From Narthecium ossifragum (lineage: Eukaryota; Streptophyta; Magnoliopsida; Dioscoreales; Nartheciaceae): a stretch of DNA of 64,000 nucleotides. The stretch covers positions 20,626,248-20,690,247 of the forward strand of contig OY986974.1 in NCBI GenBank assembly GCA_963920575.1, given 5' to 3'. The notes under the pieces are model-generated. The model had not been told where the DNA came from and did no database searches. It saw only the letters and a list, made by a program, of their open reading frames with translations. Each line of letters begins with the position of its first letter. Position 1 is the first letter of the stretch. Of this stretch, positions 22,862 through 33,919 are shown piece after piece. The position numbers and the translations under genes are program-made.

Positions 22862-23246
22862 GGGTGCACTTGGTTATGGAATAGTCTATCCCGGAATTAG
22901 AGGGGATAGGGATTGGTATCATGGGATAAATAGTGAGATACATATGGTATTTTGTTGAAAAGTAGTAATAAATTAGTAATGTTTGGTTGAAACAATAGAG
23001 ATAAAGTTGATGTGATTGGTTGAAAAGTAGGGATAATAAAGTAATGATTGGTTGAAAACTGAAAAAGTATGAATAAAGTTGATGTGATTTGTTGAAAAGT
23101 AGGGATAAAGTGGGGGATAAGATGAGGATAAAAATGGGGATAAAAGTGGGGATAAAAATGGGGATTAAATGGTGTTTGACTATAGTGTAGGGATAAAGTG
23201 GGCTTAACCTGGGATAGAGATTTCCTATGCCCCAACTAAATACCAC
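22862..23246. mobile_element. MITE-like repeat with internal GGGATAAAG subrepeats
   Basis: The left end GTGCACTTGGTTATGG and right end GCCCCAACTAAATACC are loosely inverted. Inside are several copies of GATAAAGTTGATGTGATTGG and GGGGATAAAAATGG units. Open frames here (for example 22740-23258 minus) are repeat-driven and contain no domain. Confidence 0.55.
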
Positions 23247-23247
23247 G

Positions 23248-24365
23248 TTTGGTAGCACTTTAGATCCAGGAACGGGAATGGGAATTCCTTAAAATATGAA
23301 ATTCAGAGTGTTTGGTTGCACTCTTGATCCAGGAACCGGAATTGAAGTTCCTGTGTTTAAGGGAACTTTGGATTCCTGAATTTGATATGGGAATCCAGAG
23401 TTCCCTCAAACACAGAAACTCTCATTTCATGGAATGTACATGAATACCCTTAATATTTGTTTGATTAAACTGATCAAACAGTTAGGATCAATCTTAAAAA
23501 TAATCACATTTCTTTCTTTTATTTATTAATAATCTTATTTCTTTCTCTTATTTATTAATAATATTTCAACTAATATTAATAATCTTATTTCTTTCTCTTA
23601 TTTATTAATAATATTTCAAAAAATATTAATAATCTTATTTATGTCTCTTATTTATTAATAATTTTTCAAATAATATTAATAATAATATTTCTTTATCTTA
23701 TTTATTAATAATATTTCAAATAAATATTAATAATACTATTTCTATCTTATTTATTAAAAATATTTCAAATAATATTAATAATCTTATTTCTTTCTCTTAT
23801 TTATTAATAATATTTCAAATAATATTAATAATATTATTTCTCTCTTATTTATTAATAATATTTCAGATAATATTAATAATATTATTTCTTTCTCTTATTT
23901 ATTAATAATATTTCAAATAATAATAATATTATTATTTCAATATTATTTATTAATAATATTTTAAATAATATTAATAATCTTATTTTTTTCTCTTATTTAT
24001 TAATAATATTAGGAACTCTCATATTAATACTCTTATTTATTAATAATATTTCAAATAATAATATTATTTCTTTCGCTCATTATTAATAGTGTTTCATCCA
24101 AATAAGTCACGGTAATGCAAATACATATACATACAGAAATATATTCGTAAATCTATGCTATTAAAGCCAGGGGTATTTTGGTCTTTAATTTGTATTCCCA
24201 TTCCAGTTCCCATGTTTATTATGTATACCAAACACTTGTAAGTTTCGTTCCCATTCCAGTTCCTTGTTGTACCAAACAATCACAATTCCTTTTCAATTTC
24301 CGTTCCCATTCCCAATCCCGTTTTCGTTCCCATTTCCATTCCAATTCCCATGACAACCAAACGTT
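23248..24365. mobile_element. MITE-like element with an expanded AT minisatellite
   Basis: The left end ACGTTTGGTAGCACTTTAGA and right end TGACAACCAAACGTTAG are inverted. Next to each are GGAATGGGAATTCC-like words, also inverted. Between them lies the minisatellite described separately. No gene was seen. Confidence 0.6.
23505..24095. repeat. AT-rich minisatellite, about 50-60 bp period
   Basis: Roughly ten imperfect copies of a unit containing CTTATTTATTAATAATATTT and a following CAAATAATATTAATAAT. Unit length varies slightly through small indels. Confidence 0.85.
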
Positions 24366-24368
24366 AGG

Positions 24369-25450
24369 GTGTTTGTTTCAATAGAATAGAATCCATTCCA
24401 TTCCAAGCTCATTTCCAACAACTCTCTTTTCCAACCCTTAACGCCACCTCGATCACGCGGAGGACCCTAGCCGCCATCATCTCCCGCGATCTTCCTCACC
24501 ATAGGTCTTTCACCACCGAGGAGGCGCTCTCCATCCTCCACCACACCACCCCCATTGAACCGCCTCTAGACTCCCTTTCCTCCCTCCTCTCCCCCCACTC
24601 CGTCTACTCCGTCCTCCTCGACTCTCCTCCCCACCTCTCCTTCCGCTTCTTCATATGGTCCTCCCACCGCCTCCGTCTCCGCTCATGGCACTCCCACAAC
24701 CTCATCATCTCGATCCTCCGCCAAACCCCGACTGGGTTCGCTTCCGCTTGGAGCTCCTTCCATGATCTCAGGGATCCGTGGGTACCCATTTCGTCTCCGA
24801 CCTTCTCGGTGTTGATATCCACCTATGCGGCATCCGGGATGGAGGAAAAGGCCGTGGAGGCCTTCACCAAGATGAAGGAGTTCGACTGCAAGCCTGAAAT
24901 TTTCACCTACAACACTCTGCTGAGAGTTCTTATCGAGAAAGGCATCGGCTTGCTCGCGGTTTCGTTGTACATGCACATGATCAAGTCAGATTGCCGGCCG
25001 AATCGAGCCACCGTCGCCATTTTGGTTGATAGGCTCTGCAAGTCCGGCAAGACCGATGAAGCGTTGGAGTTGTTCGATAAAATGCTGCAGAGAGGTATTC
25101 GACCCAACACAATGATTCACACGGTGTTTCTTGTGTCATTGTGTGGGCTGGATAGGCTTGATGAGGCTCTTAGGTTGTTTGAATCTTTGAGAAAGAATAA
25201 TTACAAGCTCGATGCTGCAGTGCACAATGCATTGCTAAGTGCATTTTGCAAGGACGATAGGATCGATGAGGCTTTTGAGCAGCTGAGGTCATTCGAGGAG
25301 GATGGGAACTTTACTCTCAGAATGAACAGATATAGCTATTTGATTGATGGGTTGTTTCGGGTTGGACATTTTGATGAGGCCTGCCGGCATTATGATAAGC
25401 TGCTGAGAAGAAATTGGTGTCGGATTATGTTTCAAATTGGATGGTCTTGA
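24369..25450 (+). pseudogene. P-class PPR protein fragment (At1g79540-like)
   Basis: The frame is open from 24368 to the stop at 25448-25450, but no ATG occurs before GMEEKAVEAF. It reads LSFRFFIWSSHRLRLRSW, then PPR units including TFSVLISTYAASGMEEKAVE, FTYNTLLRVLIEKG, TVAILVDRLCKSGKTDEALE and YSYLIDGLFRVGHFDEA. Order and wording resemble, from memory, the first half of the Arabidopsis PPR protein At1g79540. It stops at about 340 residues where the family continues beyond 700, so the copy is truncated at both ends. Intact relatives bind organellar RNA. TIR-like sequences lie on either side. Confidence 0.72.
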
Positions 25451-26150
25451 ATTGTTTCAAATAAGCTGCTAGGAATTGTTGGTTGTTATCACTGAGAGAT
25501 TTGTGCAAGTAATTGGTTTATAATTGAATGCTATCATTTGAATTATTGGCTTTTGTATATGAGTTTTTTTTTTTTTTGTACAAGTTTGAATACTCGATGT
25601 ACATAGATGTTATAAATTTGATTACCAACATCTAACGTATTTAGAACATAAGTGCCCCGTCAATAAAATTGATTACCATCATCGAATGAAATTTTTTAGT
25701 TTGGCCGATAAAGTTCCTTCTCCAACATCAAATATGATTACAAAACAAAAAAGTTAAAAAACAAAGAAATTCCGAAGTGAAAGAGATATGTTATTATATT
25801 TTCATGAACATAGATATCAAAATATCACAATTATTTCATATTATTAATGTCATAAAAAATTTAATATATATCAAAATCGGAATATATGGTGGTATTCTCA
25901 TTCATGAGTGATTATATCCCTCGTTTCATCACAAAACAAACACAAAAACTGAAAAAGTCATTAGATTATGTTTCCATTCCAACACCAAACAAATAATAAA
26001 AAGTGTCAGATTTCATATAATTCAGTTTCCACTCCAACACCAAACAAACATCAAAAGTGACATTCCATTCCATTTCATTTCATTTCACATGAATCACATT
26101 CCATTCCATCACTTCATTTCAAAACATTATAGTGAAACAAACGGCCTTAC
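25451..26150. other. AT-rich sequence with MITE-like ACAAAC ends
   Basis: No gene. Several short repeats of CATTCCATTCC and CCAACACCAAACAAA occur, ending at AGTGAAACAAACGGCC near 26132-26147. The latter is an inverted match to GTTTGTTTCA near 24371-24380. Confidence 0.4.
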
Positions 26151-26815
26151 TATCAATTAGTCTTTGAATGGAAACCCAGCTAACCAGCAAGGTCATGATT
26201 GATATGGTGAATAATTTTGATTGACATCCTTGTTACGAGGAAGAGCCAGGATCCTCAACGTGGTGTTTTGGTGGGCTTGATGGGCCTAGCTGTTTGGGAG
26301 ACGGCAAGGGGAAGATCTGGATTTGGGCCAGGAGAAACCTTGTGTGTAGAGAAGCGTAAGGTTTTAAAGAAGTCCAGCGGTTCTGTGAGGGCTCTGGGGC
26401 TCTTGATGAGGATAGCTTGGAGGCCCACCATGCTAATAAATAATGGGGCATTGGTCCGAAACCCATATTAAACCCCCTCTTTGTCCAACTTTGTTAAAAA
26501 CCTCAAACCCACTTTTCTTGGGTCAATAATCCCAAATCAATAAAAAAAAAACCAAAATACCTTTATTTTATTTTTCTTTTTTTCAAACCTTTTCTCTCTC
26601 CTCTCCATCCTCTCTCCTCCCAAACTCCAATAGACCTCTACAATCCTAGCAACTCCTCCTCCAGCGTACCTGCGTCCACTCGACCTTGCCCACCACCCCT
26701 CCACCCTCCAACCTTCTCGTTCCCATCCGATCTGATTCGATATGGTCTGATCCAGATTAATCCCTTCAAATCCAGACCCTCCACCCCGCCTTGATCTGAT
26801 CAGATCAAACCTGAT
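26151..26815. other. Unrecognised sequence left of a solo LTR
   Basis: Open frames at 26217-26471 (plus) and 26233-26466 (minus) overlap and match no family I know. The sequence from 26560 is CT-rich and contains GATCTGATC words just before the LTR, and these words resume after it. Confidence 0.35.
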
Positions 26816-27184
26816 CCAGCTGATGAGTGCATGAAAGTGCACTCTGAACAACCTTAAAACCATCTCAATTGCTAGATTATTATCCTTAATCAGCATCTTT
26901 ATTACTATTTTTATATCTATATGTTGCTTCACATGGTTGTTTGGAAAATGCAGGAAATTGGAGCTAAAAGAAGCTGAAAAGAGTATATGGATCAACTTCA
27001 ACAATTAATCTGTACCTTCTCATGAAGAATCAGATGATGTGCCATATATGGTTGGAAAGCTCTTGAAGTCTAGATTCTGGGGAATTTTACGGTTCGTGAT
27101 TCTGAGTTTTCTAGAAGAAGTTACGGCAATTTCAGTACCGATGCGTAGTCTGAATGGCAGAAAGGAAAATAAGCTGGAAGTCCG

Positions 27185-27612
27185 AGCGATCCGCCGATCG
27201 ATCGGACCTGACAAAATCGTGACAGAACATGCGTTATTTGGCTGAATATGATCCGATCGATCCCTCCTTCGCTCCCATAGGGTCCGATCGATCCGACACC
27301 AATGGTCCGATCGATCGGACTCGGAAAAAGTCAAAAACAGCAGATTTTTACTCAACTAATCGATCCAACATACATAATCCGATCGATCGGACTTGGGAAT
27401 TAAAGGGTGACAGAACGTATGCTTTTTAGAGGAGCAGAGTTCGATCGATCCGTCCATCGATCGAACTCGAGAAGAGCCAGAGACGAAGGATTTTTACGAA
27501 ATCGATCGATTCGACTCCCTTAGTCAGATCGATCGGACTCGGGCGTAAATAGAAGATTGGAGATTTCAAGAGACCGATCGACCCAACATCCCGAGAAGGA
27601 TCGATCGGACTT
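27185..27612. repeat. Cluster of CGATCGATCGG palindromic words
   Basis: About ten occurrences of words such as TCCGATCGATCGGA lie within about 430 bp, often in facing pairs 20-80 bp apart. The spacers are not repeated. Confidence 0.85.
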
Positions 27613-28000
27613 GCCCAGTGACGAAAATCAACGGTTTTGATTAATCCGAGTTTACTAATTCTTGGCCCATATAAATAGGAAACTTAGGGCTAATCAAAGA
27701 GGACTTCTTTGACGTTTTTGGAGGCTCTTTTCAGGAGTTTTTCAAGAGGAAAAAGATGGAGACATCTCCATCCATAGCCGAGTAATCCGCGGGCATGGCG
27801 GACGGATGATCTAGCGAGGATTAGGGTTTCTTCTCCAACGATGGTTCATGTTTTTAATCTTTATTGTTAAACTCTTCTTATGTATTGGATCTTCACAGAT
27901 TGATTTGTGGTTAAACATTATTATAAATCCAGTCATGCTTCTTTTATGATATTGTGATCCCATAGTTATCTCATTCAATTCTCCTACCGAGTCTCGTGAA

Positions 28001-28235
28001 ACCTTTGCTATACATTGCCCGTAGTGACAGCTGGTATTGTATATTCTTAGGGATCTGGTTAGATAAGGTTGGGGCTCTATACCGTGAGATCTTTGCTATG
28101 CATTGCCGATTGTGAGAGTTGGTATTGTGTATTCTTAGAGATCCGGTTAGAGTTAGGGCTTTGTCCCGATGAACTTTTGCTGCGCGTTGCCTGTAGTGAC
28201 AGCCGGTATCGTGTATTCTTAGGTTTGGTTGGATG
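28001..28235. repeat. Three 84-88 bp tandem units
   Basis: Units start near 28007, 28095 and 28179. They share TTGCTATGCATTGCC, GTGACAGCTGGTATTGT and GTATTCTTAGG with moderate divergence. Confidence 0.82.
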
Positions 28236-28679
28236 AAGTTAGAACTATAAAAAGGAAGAACCAATCATAGGAAGAGACATTTATATTTTATCAGATTCAT
28301 AATTTTATATCTTCCGGTTAAGGCGATTGGGATGTGAATCCCTTAACTGAGTATTATATGAACCATTGAGAAGAGAAGAACCTTAATCCGAGTGAAGTGA
28401 TTCTTGAAGCCTAGCCTTATCAAAAGCCTGATATCTTTAGTTAACATTACATTATCATTAATCCTTTGATCTAATTTAATTTAGTTAGCTTTCTTCATTG
28501 TTTTCAATTCATTGTTATTTGTATTTCTAGATCTTTCCTGCTTGTCTCTCTGTGGGATTCGACCTCTCTTATGCTGTACTGCACCGCGACCGCTGTGCGT
28601 GACACATTTGAGCGACATCACCAGCCCAGCGTGATCCGGCTCTGATGGGGTTAGATCTGATCCAACTAGATCGAGCCAT

Positions 28680-29330
28680 CAGCCCAACTTTATCTTTCCT
28701 ATAATTTTATCTTTCTTCATTCTTATCTTTTTAACTCAATTTTTATCTTTTTAACTCAATTTTTAGTTTTTTAACTCAATTTTTATCTTTTTAATTGCAC
28801 TTTTATCTTTTTAGCTCAATTTTTATCTTTTAAACTTCATTTTTATCTTTCCTGCATTTTAACCTTTCTTCATAAATATGAATAAGGGAATAGAAAGATA
28901 AAAACGAATGGTTTACTATAATTAACAAAGATGAAAATGAATTAAGGCGGCAGAAAGATGAAAGTGAATTAAGGGAGTAGAAAGATGAAAATAAATGGTT
29001 TAATGTAATCAATATAGATAAAAATGACTTAAGAGAAGAGGAAGATGAAAATGACTCGAAGAAACATAAAGATAAAAATGAATAGTTTACTGTAATCAAC
29101 AAAGATGAAAATGAATCAAGAGAACAGAAAGATCAATTTTTATCTTTTTAACTGCATTTTTATCTTTCTAACTCCATTTTATCTTTTTAACTCCATTTTT
29201 ATCTTTCCTGTATTTTTTATTACTAACTCAATTTTTATCTTTTAAACTCCATATTTATCTTTTTAACTGCATTTTTATCTTTTTAACTCCATTTTTTTAT
29301 CTTTCCTTCATTTTTATCTTTTCCATCTCC
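28680..29330. repeat. TTTTTATCTTTTTAACTC array in inverted arrangement
   Basis: A roughly 20-bp unit TTTTTATCTTTTTAACTCAA repeats on the plus strand at 28700-28860 and again at 29130-29310. Between them (28880-29125) the complementary form, GATGAAAATGAATTAAG, repeats on the same strand. The whole can fold back on itself. Confidence 0.8.
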
Positions 29331-30540
29331 ACCACCTCTTCAAAATCTTCAACCACCTCCGCCCTCACCACCACTGCCAGCCACCACGTTCTCCATCACC
29401 ACCCGCAACCGGTGCCATCGCCCCCTCCAACGCCACCACGATCCGTCATCATAACCACCACCATGGAACCCATCACCACCATCCTTCCCCCAGCAATGCC
29501 ACCGCCACCATCAGTCCATCACCACCACCACCACCATCACTACCACAACCACCACCACAACACCGCCTACCCTCATCTTTATCTCCCACCCACCTTCTCC
29601 ATCTCCACCACCTCTTCAGCATCTCCGACCACCCCCACCACCGTGTTCTCCATCACCACCTGAAAGGTGGGAGCTTTAACCTTTCTGGAGTTGGGGGGGG
29701 GGGGGGGGGGGGGGGGGCGCTCCCGCCGCATCTACGCCATGCCTGGCGAGCCTCCAAACCTCGACGCCGCCCCATCCTACACCGTCTCTCTCCTCCCCTT
29801 CTAACCCTACCCTAGATCCGTTCACCGCCGACAACCCTCCGACACATCCACTCCCACTTCCGAAACTGACGCCCCCGCAGGAGAGGTCGGGCTCTACTCT
29901 TCCCGAGAATGATGGAGACGTGGATGCCGAGAAGCTGACCGGGATTAATGGTGGTGGAGGGGATCCGGGTTTTGTTGGAGGGGAGGATGAGGTTGGCTGG
30001 TGCTAGGGCGGTGGCGGTGTTGTTATGGGGAGAAGAGAGAGAGAGAGATGGAGGGGGGTAAAGATGGTGGACATGAAGGATGTTTGCGAGATTAGAAGGG
30101 CTCGTCGGAGATGTTGGCTGGCAGCGAGGGGATCCGGGTTTCGTTGTAAGAAGATGGAGCTAGAGGGAATAGATGGGATCGACAGGTAGGTGGCGGTTGA
30201 TGGAGGTAGTCACCGGAGGTGGTTGATGGAGGTAGTCACCGGAGGTGGTTGATGGAGGTAGTCATCGGAGGTGATTGGCTAGAAATCCGACGGTGAGTGG
30301 CTCACCTTTGTCACTGGTCATCGTGCTCGTTGAGAGACAATAAGAGTAATTTCATCATTTCTTAAATAAACCTTCATAATAAACATATCAAATGGGATTA
30401 TGGTCTTAAAAAACTTACAAATTGTCTTTTTATCAAAAACTTTCGTTAATACGATGTTTTCACCAATAATAGTGTTCGGTTAACAGAGGAGACCCACCAT
30501 ACTTTGCAAGATGTATAATATTGCGAAATTCAGGTTTATT
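29331..30540. other. Proline/histidine low-complexity DNA, poly(G) tract and GC-rich sequence
   Basis: CCACCACC-rich sequence from 29331 to 29662 occurs as two diverged copies about 265 bp apart, and the frame at 29412-29663 is poly-Pro/His. A poly(G) tract spans about 29692-29716. From 30180 a unit of about 29 bp containing GGAGGTGGTTGATGGAGGTA repeats three times. No gene was supported. Confidence 0.5.
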
Positions 30541-30609
30541 AATTGTCAAAAGAATAATGATTCGGGTCCTTCCACCCCCAAAGTGGGAGGACCCGAGGTG
30601 GAGGAGGAT

Positions 30610-30699
30610 TATATATATATATATACACACACACACATAAAAAAACATACATATATATATATAATATACATATCATATTTATGATACATGACACACATG

Positions 30700-30749
<50 letters not shown>

Positions 30750-30890
30750 GTGGGTGTATAAATATGTATATATATATCATATATAAATATGTATATATAT
30801 ATCATATATAAATATGTATATATATATATCATATATAAATATTTATTATGTATATATGTATAACATATATATATATATATATATATATAG
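30610..30890. repeat. TA/CA microsatellite with ATATATCATATATAAATATG units
   Basis: Alternating TA runs enclose three copies of a unit close to 33 bp that contains TATATCATATATAAATATG. Open frames on the minus strand are repeat artefacts. Confidence 0.9.
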
Positions 30891-30998
30891 AAATTATCCA
30901 TAGCAAACTGGTTCTCTAACTCTTGTAGAGAGAACCAACATCTGGACCGTCCGATCCCCATCAGACGGTCACGATCCATCCAGGGACTTACAACCCCC

Positions 30999-32341
30999 TG
31001 TGAGGACATGCCCCTCTACCCATGTGGCTCGTTATAGACCGCAAGGGCAATTTGGTAAATTGCGCCTTGTCAGTTTGTTTCACACTCGCGTGTGCACACA
31101 CTGACCATGTTTGTGTTAGTGTTTGATTAGAACGGTTAGGTGGACCCGGATCGAAAGATCCGGGCTTGGACTTGTGTTTTAGCCCAAGTCTAGCTTTCTG
31201 CACCTAAAGGACCGATCTTTCCTTGCTAGAAGTTCGATCATTTTGTGCCAGAGAGTCAAGGTGCGATCGTCATGAAGGATCGATTCATAAGTCGGTTCGT
31301 TTGCCTATAAAGTGGACGCGACCTTCTTCCTTGAATCCTTTTGAAATCCGCTATTCTTGAGCTCAGATCTGGTCGGATTTTGAAGCGATTGAGGACGATC
31401 CAAGGCTTAGACGCTGGGATTGAAGCAGCTCTTGCCTAGGTAGGGAATCCTACCTACTTGTTTTCCGGATTTGTGAGATTTGAGTTTGATTGAAGTTTGT
31501 TTTGCTTAGATCTGTTTAAATACAAGTTTGTTTTCAATGAAATCTTCGGTTTTGGACTCGTGGTCCTTCGTACTACTAGATCCAAGAGTTTTGTGGGATT
31601 TAGTGGAGTTTTCCGGCGGTATTTTCTCGCTAGCGGTTCGCTTGGTGAACCCATTCGGATCGATCTTTCTTGAGGAAAGATTGATCATTTGTGGTGCATC
31701 ATGCCCAGCCCGAGCGGGATCGATCCTTGTGTTGGAGAAGATCAATCCTTGCTTGGACTGGCATGGCGGGGGTCTATGTCATGAAGAAGATCGATCCTTC
31801 TGATGGAGAAGATCGATCTCTTCCGGTTGACAGGGACGAGTTTTCTCCCAAGCACTAAGAAGATCGATCTTCTCTGGGAGAGAGATCGATCTCCTAGTGA
31901 CTGAGGGGCTGTTTTCAATGGGTTTGCCCGCGGGGCTTCGCATATATGGTTTTCTTTACAATCTTATAAACTTGTACATATCCTTAAGCATGCTAGCCCC
32001 ATATTAGGGGTAGTGGTGAACCAGGAGAGTGATGACTCCTATGATGTTTAGAATAAGTGGGCGAGTGGCCCTACAGCTTTCCTTAGCCTTGTATGTCGGC
32101 GTGCGCCGAGGGCTTTATCTGTGTGGTTTATTAGCTGTTGTTTGCGGGACTACTTCCTGATGCAGGTTGCTGGTGAACTGCCTGTCAGTTGGTGGTGGTA
32201 CCACTGCAGCAGTTCTTGACCTTAAATACTTGTTCATCACCCGAGGCCGGCAGAGTGCCGAGCCTAGACCTTGCTTATGTTATCATCACATGTGTGACAT
32301 GCTTACCTGTTTTATATGCGTATGTTCATCGCATGCATTTT
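30999..32341 (+). mobile_element. Long LTR, truncated by the assembly gap
   Basis: It starts TGTGAGGACATGCCCC after CCCCC and follows the solo LTR at 46060-48465 over much of its length, including paired GATCGATC words at 31658-31892 and the GGGTTTTGCCCGCGGGGCT block near 31920. It runs into N at 32342. About 1 kb of the usual length is missing, so it is unknown whether this is a solo LTR or the edge of a full element. Confidence 0.75.
31658..31892. repeat. Four GATCGATC short inverted-repeat cassettes
   Basis: Pairs of GATCGATC or close variants about 20-30 bp apart occur at 31658-31686, 31718-31748, 31789-31818 and 31862-31892. Complementary bases lie inside each pair, for example CTTTCTTG and GAGGAAAG. 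Confidence 0.8.
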
Positions 32342-32541
32342 NNNNNNNNNNNNNNNNNNNNNNNNNNNNNNNNNNNNNNNNNNNNNNNNNNNNNNNNNNN
32401 NNNNNNNNNNNNNNNNNNNNNNNNNNNNNNNNNNNNNNNNNNNNNNNNNNNNNNNNNNNNNNNNNNNNNNNNNNNNNNNNNNNNNNNNNNNNNNNNNNNN
32501 NNNNNNNNNNNNNNNNNNNNNNNNNNNNNNNNNNNNNNNNN
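32342..32541. other. Assembly gap of 200 N
   Basis: Exactly 200 N, a round number that suggests a placeholder of unknown true size. It lies within the long LTR and foldback element. Reading frames that cross it are meaningless. Confidence 0.98.
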
Positions 32542-32975
32542 AGTCCAGATGCCTGGTTCTCTCAACAAGAGTTAGAGATCGAGTTTGTTATGGATAATTC
32601 ATCTATATACATAGAGAGAGAAAAAAAGAGAAAGAGAGGAGTGGGACCGGGAGAGAGAGAGAGAGGGGAAGAACGGGAGAGAGAGGGTGGAGGAGACCGG
32701 GTCCTCTCACTTTTGGGAGGACCCCGAATCACTGATCTTGTCAAAAACATAGACTTACATCCTATTCGTGGGTGACTATGACGTCCAAGATAAACCCATC
32801 TTCCCAAGTTCCAACATGACAGGACTGATTGTTGACTAATAACTATCTGATGAGTAGATGTGTACCCATTTAGATAGGAAACATCGGCCCTGACTCCATG
32901 TTTGATTGCCGGGAGAACTGAAAGAGGAATCAGATAAAAAAATACTAGCGGGAATGAAAACGGATGGAAATGTGA

Positions 32976-33189
32976 CGCCGTTTGGTACGGGTTAATGGAT
33001 ATCCTCTCTTATTTCTACACTTATCTTTAAATAAATAAAAAATAATTACTAATTTATTCTCATTCTATCTATCATCATCACTCTATTTTTTTCAAACTTC
33101 ATTTCTTAATCCCCTTATCCATAATAAACTAATCTCAAAACCCCTTAACCCCGTTAACTCGGAATAAACTAATCCCATACCAAACGCCA
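32976..33189. mobile_element. MITE with CGTTTGGTA-type ends
   Basis: The left end CGCCGTTTGGTACGGGTTAA and right end TAATCCCATACCAAACGCC are inverted repeats. The interior of about 170 bp is AT-rich and non-coding. Same end family as at 22204-22636. Confidence 0.75.
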
Positions 33190-33378
33190 TTTGATTTATT
33201 CAAAATGAGAAATGAGAATGTTACTTACAAATGTTTTATGAACTTGGGAACGAGAATGAGGATATAAATTAAACACCAAAACACTCTTTTTTTTTTAAAT
33301 CATAGATTTATAAATAAATTAGTTAAAATATAACAGCAAACAGAACATGCTTAGCATCCATCATTGAATAGCACTATA

Positions 33379-33562
33379 AGACCTTGTTTGGCGACGTCGT
33401 TAACACACCCTCGTTAGCCCTCCACCCTCGTTACACACCCTGGGCCCACCCCAAATATAAGCCTCCACCTTCGTTGGCCAACGACAGGTGATACCCTGTC
33501 GTTGGCCAACGAGGCCTCGTTGGCCTCCACCCCCGTTAGAAGCCGGCTGCCAAACAGGGCCT
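33379..33562. mobile_element. Small MITE with a perfect internal hairpin
   Basis: The ends ACCTTGTTTGGCGAC and GCTGCCAAACAGGGCCT are inverted. Inside, CGTTGGCCAACGACAGG at 33472-33488 is exactly complementary to 33495-33511 across a 6-nt loop, and each arm contains its own palindrome CGTTGGCCAACG. Several CTCCACCCTCGTTA words are repeated to the left. Confidence 0.75.
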
Positions 33563-33919
33563 AATGTCCGTCGATCGAACGAGGGAGGTGGTGAAGAGGG
33601 TTTTGAGTTAGGTTTTATGTTAGGTTAGTTGGTCCTATGGTTAGAATTAATCCAATAAAATGGTAGTTATTATCAGTGAAGGGTAAATCCGACATTCAGT
33701 TATTATCAGTGAAGGGTAAATCTGAAATTTCAATAAATTTCAGCAGTCCATGAAGAATGGAACATTGGATACTCATCTCCAACTCGGGATTTATGAATTT
33801 TCTAAGACAGGAAACTCATTCCCGTTCTCAAATGCTTGAGGCAACCAAATGGGCATGATGTCATCATCATAAGTAGTCACCAAATAGGGGTGAGCAAACA
33901 CTATAAAAATACACCCCCT

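Larger units (their letters stand above)
26821..28620 (+). mobile_element. Solo LTR (1.8 kb)
   Basis: It begins TGATGAGTGCATGAAAGTGC and ends GAGCGACATCA, with CCAGC at 26816-26820 and 28621-28625. It carries a dense cluster of GATCGATC words, three diverged tandem units near 28001-28235, and near its right end the GTGGGATTCGACCTC word seen in LTRs of several plant gypsy groups. It is unrelated in sequence to the long LTRs elsewhere in the window. No internal domain. Confidence 0.85.
30555..32735. mobile_element. Foldback (long-TIR) element split by a long LTR and an assembly gap
   Basis: The left arm (30555-30970) and right arm (32545-32735) are inverted. On the left are GATTCGGGTCCTTCC and AACTGGTTCTCTAACTC; on the right, GAGAACCAGGCATC complements and CTTTTGGGAGGACCCCGAATC. 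Each outer end can itself form a hairpin from GGGTCC and GGACCC words. The left arm is expanded by TA microsatellite. The centre holds a partial long LTR and 200 N. No transposase was seen. Confidence 0.6.

Noticed and set aside
30539..31009. Ile/Tyr-rich minus-strand frame
   Set aside because: TA microsatellite translation.
32167..32775. Open frames crossing the N run
   Set aside because: The gap supplies no sequence, so frame continuity is meaningless.
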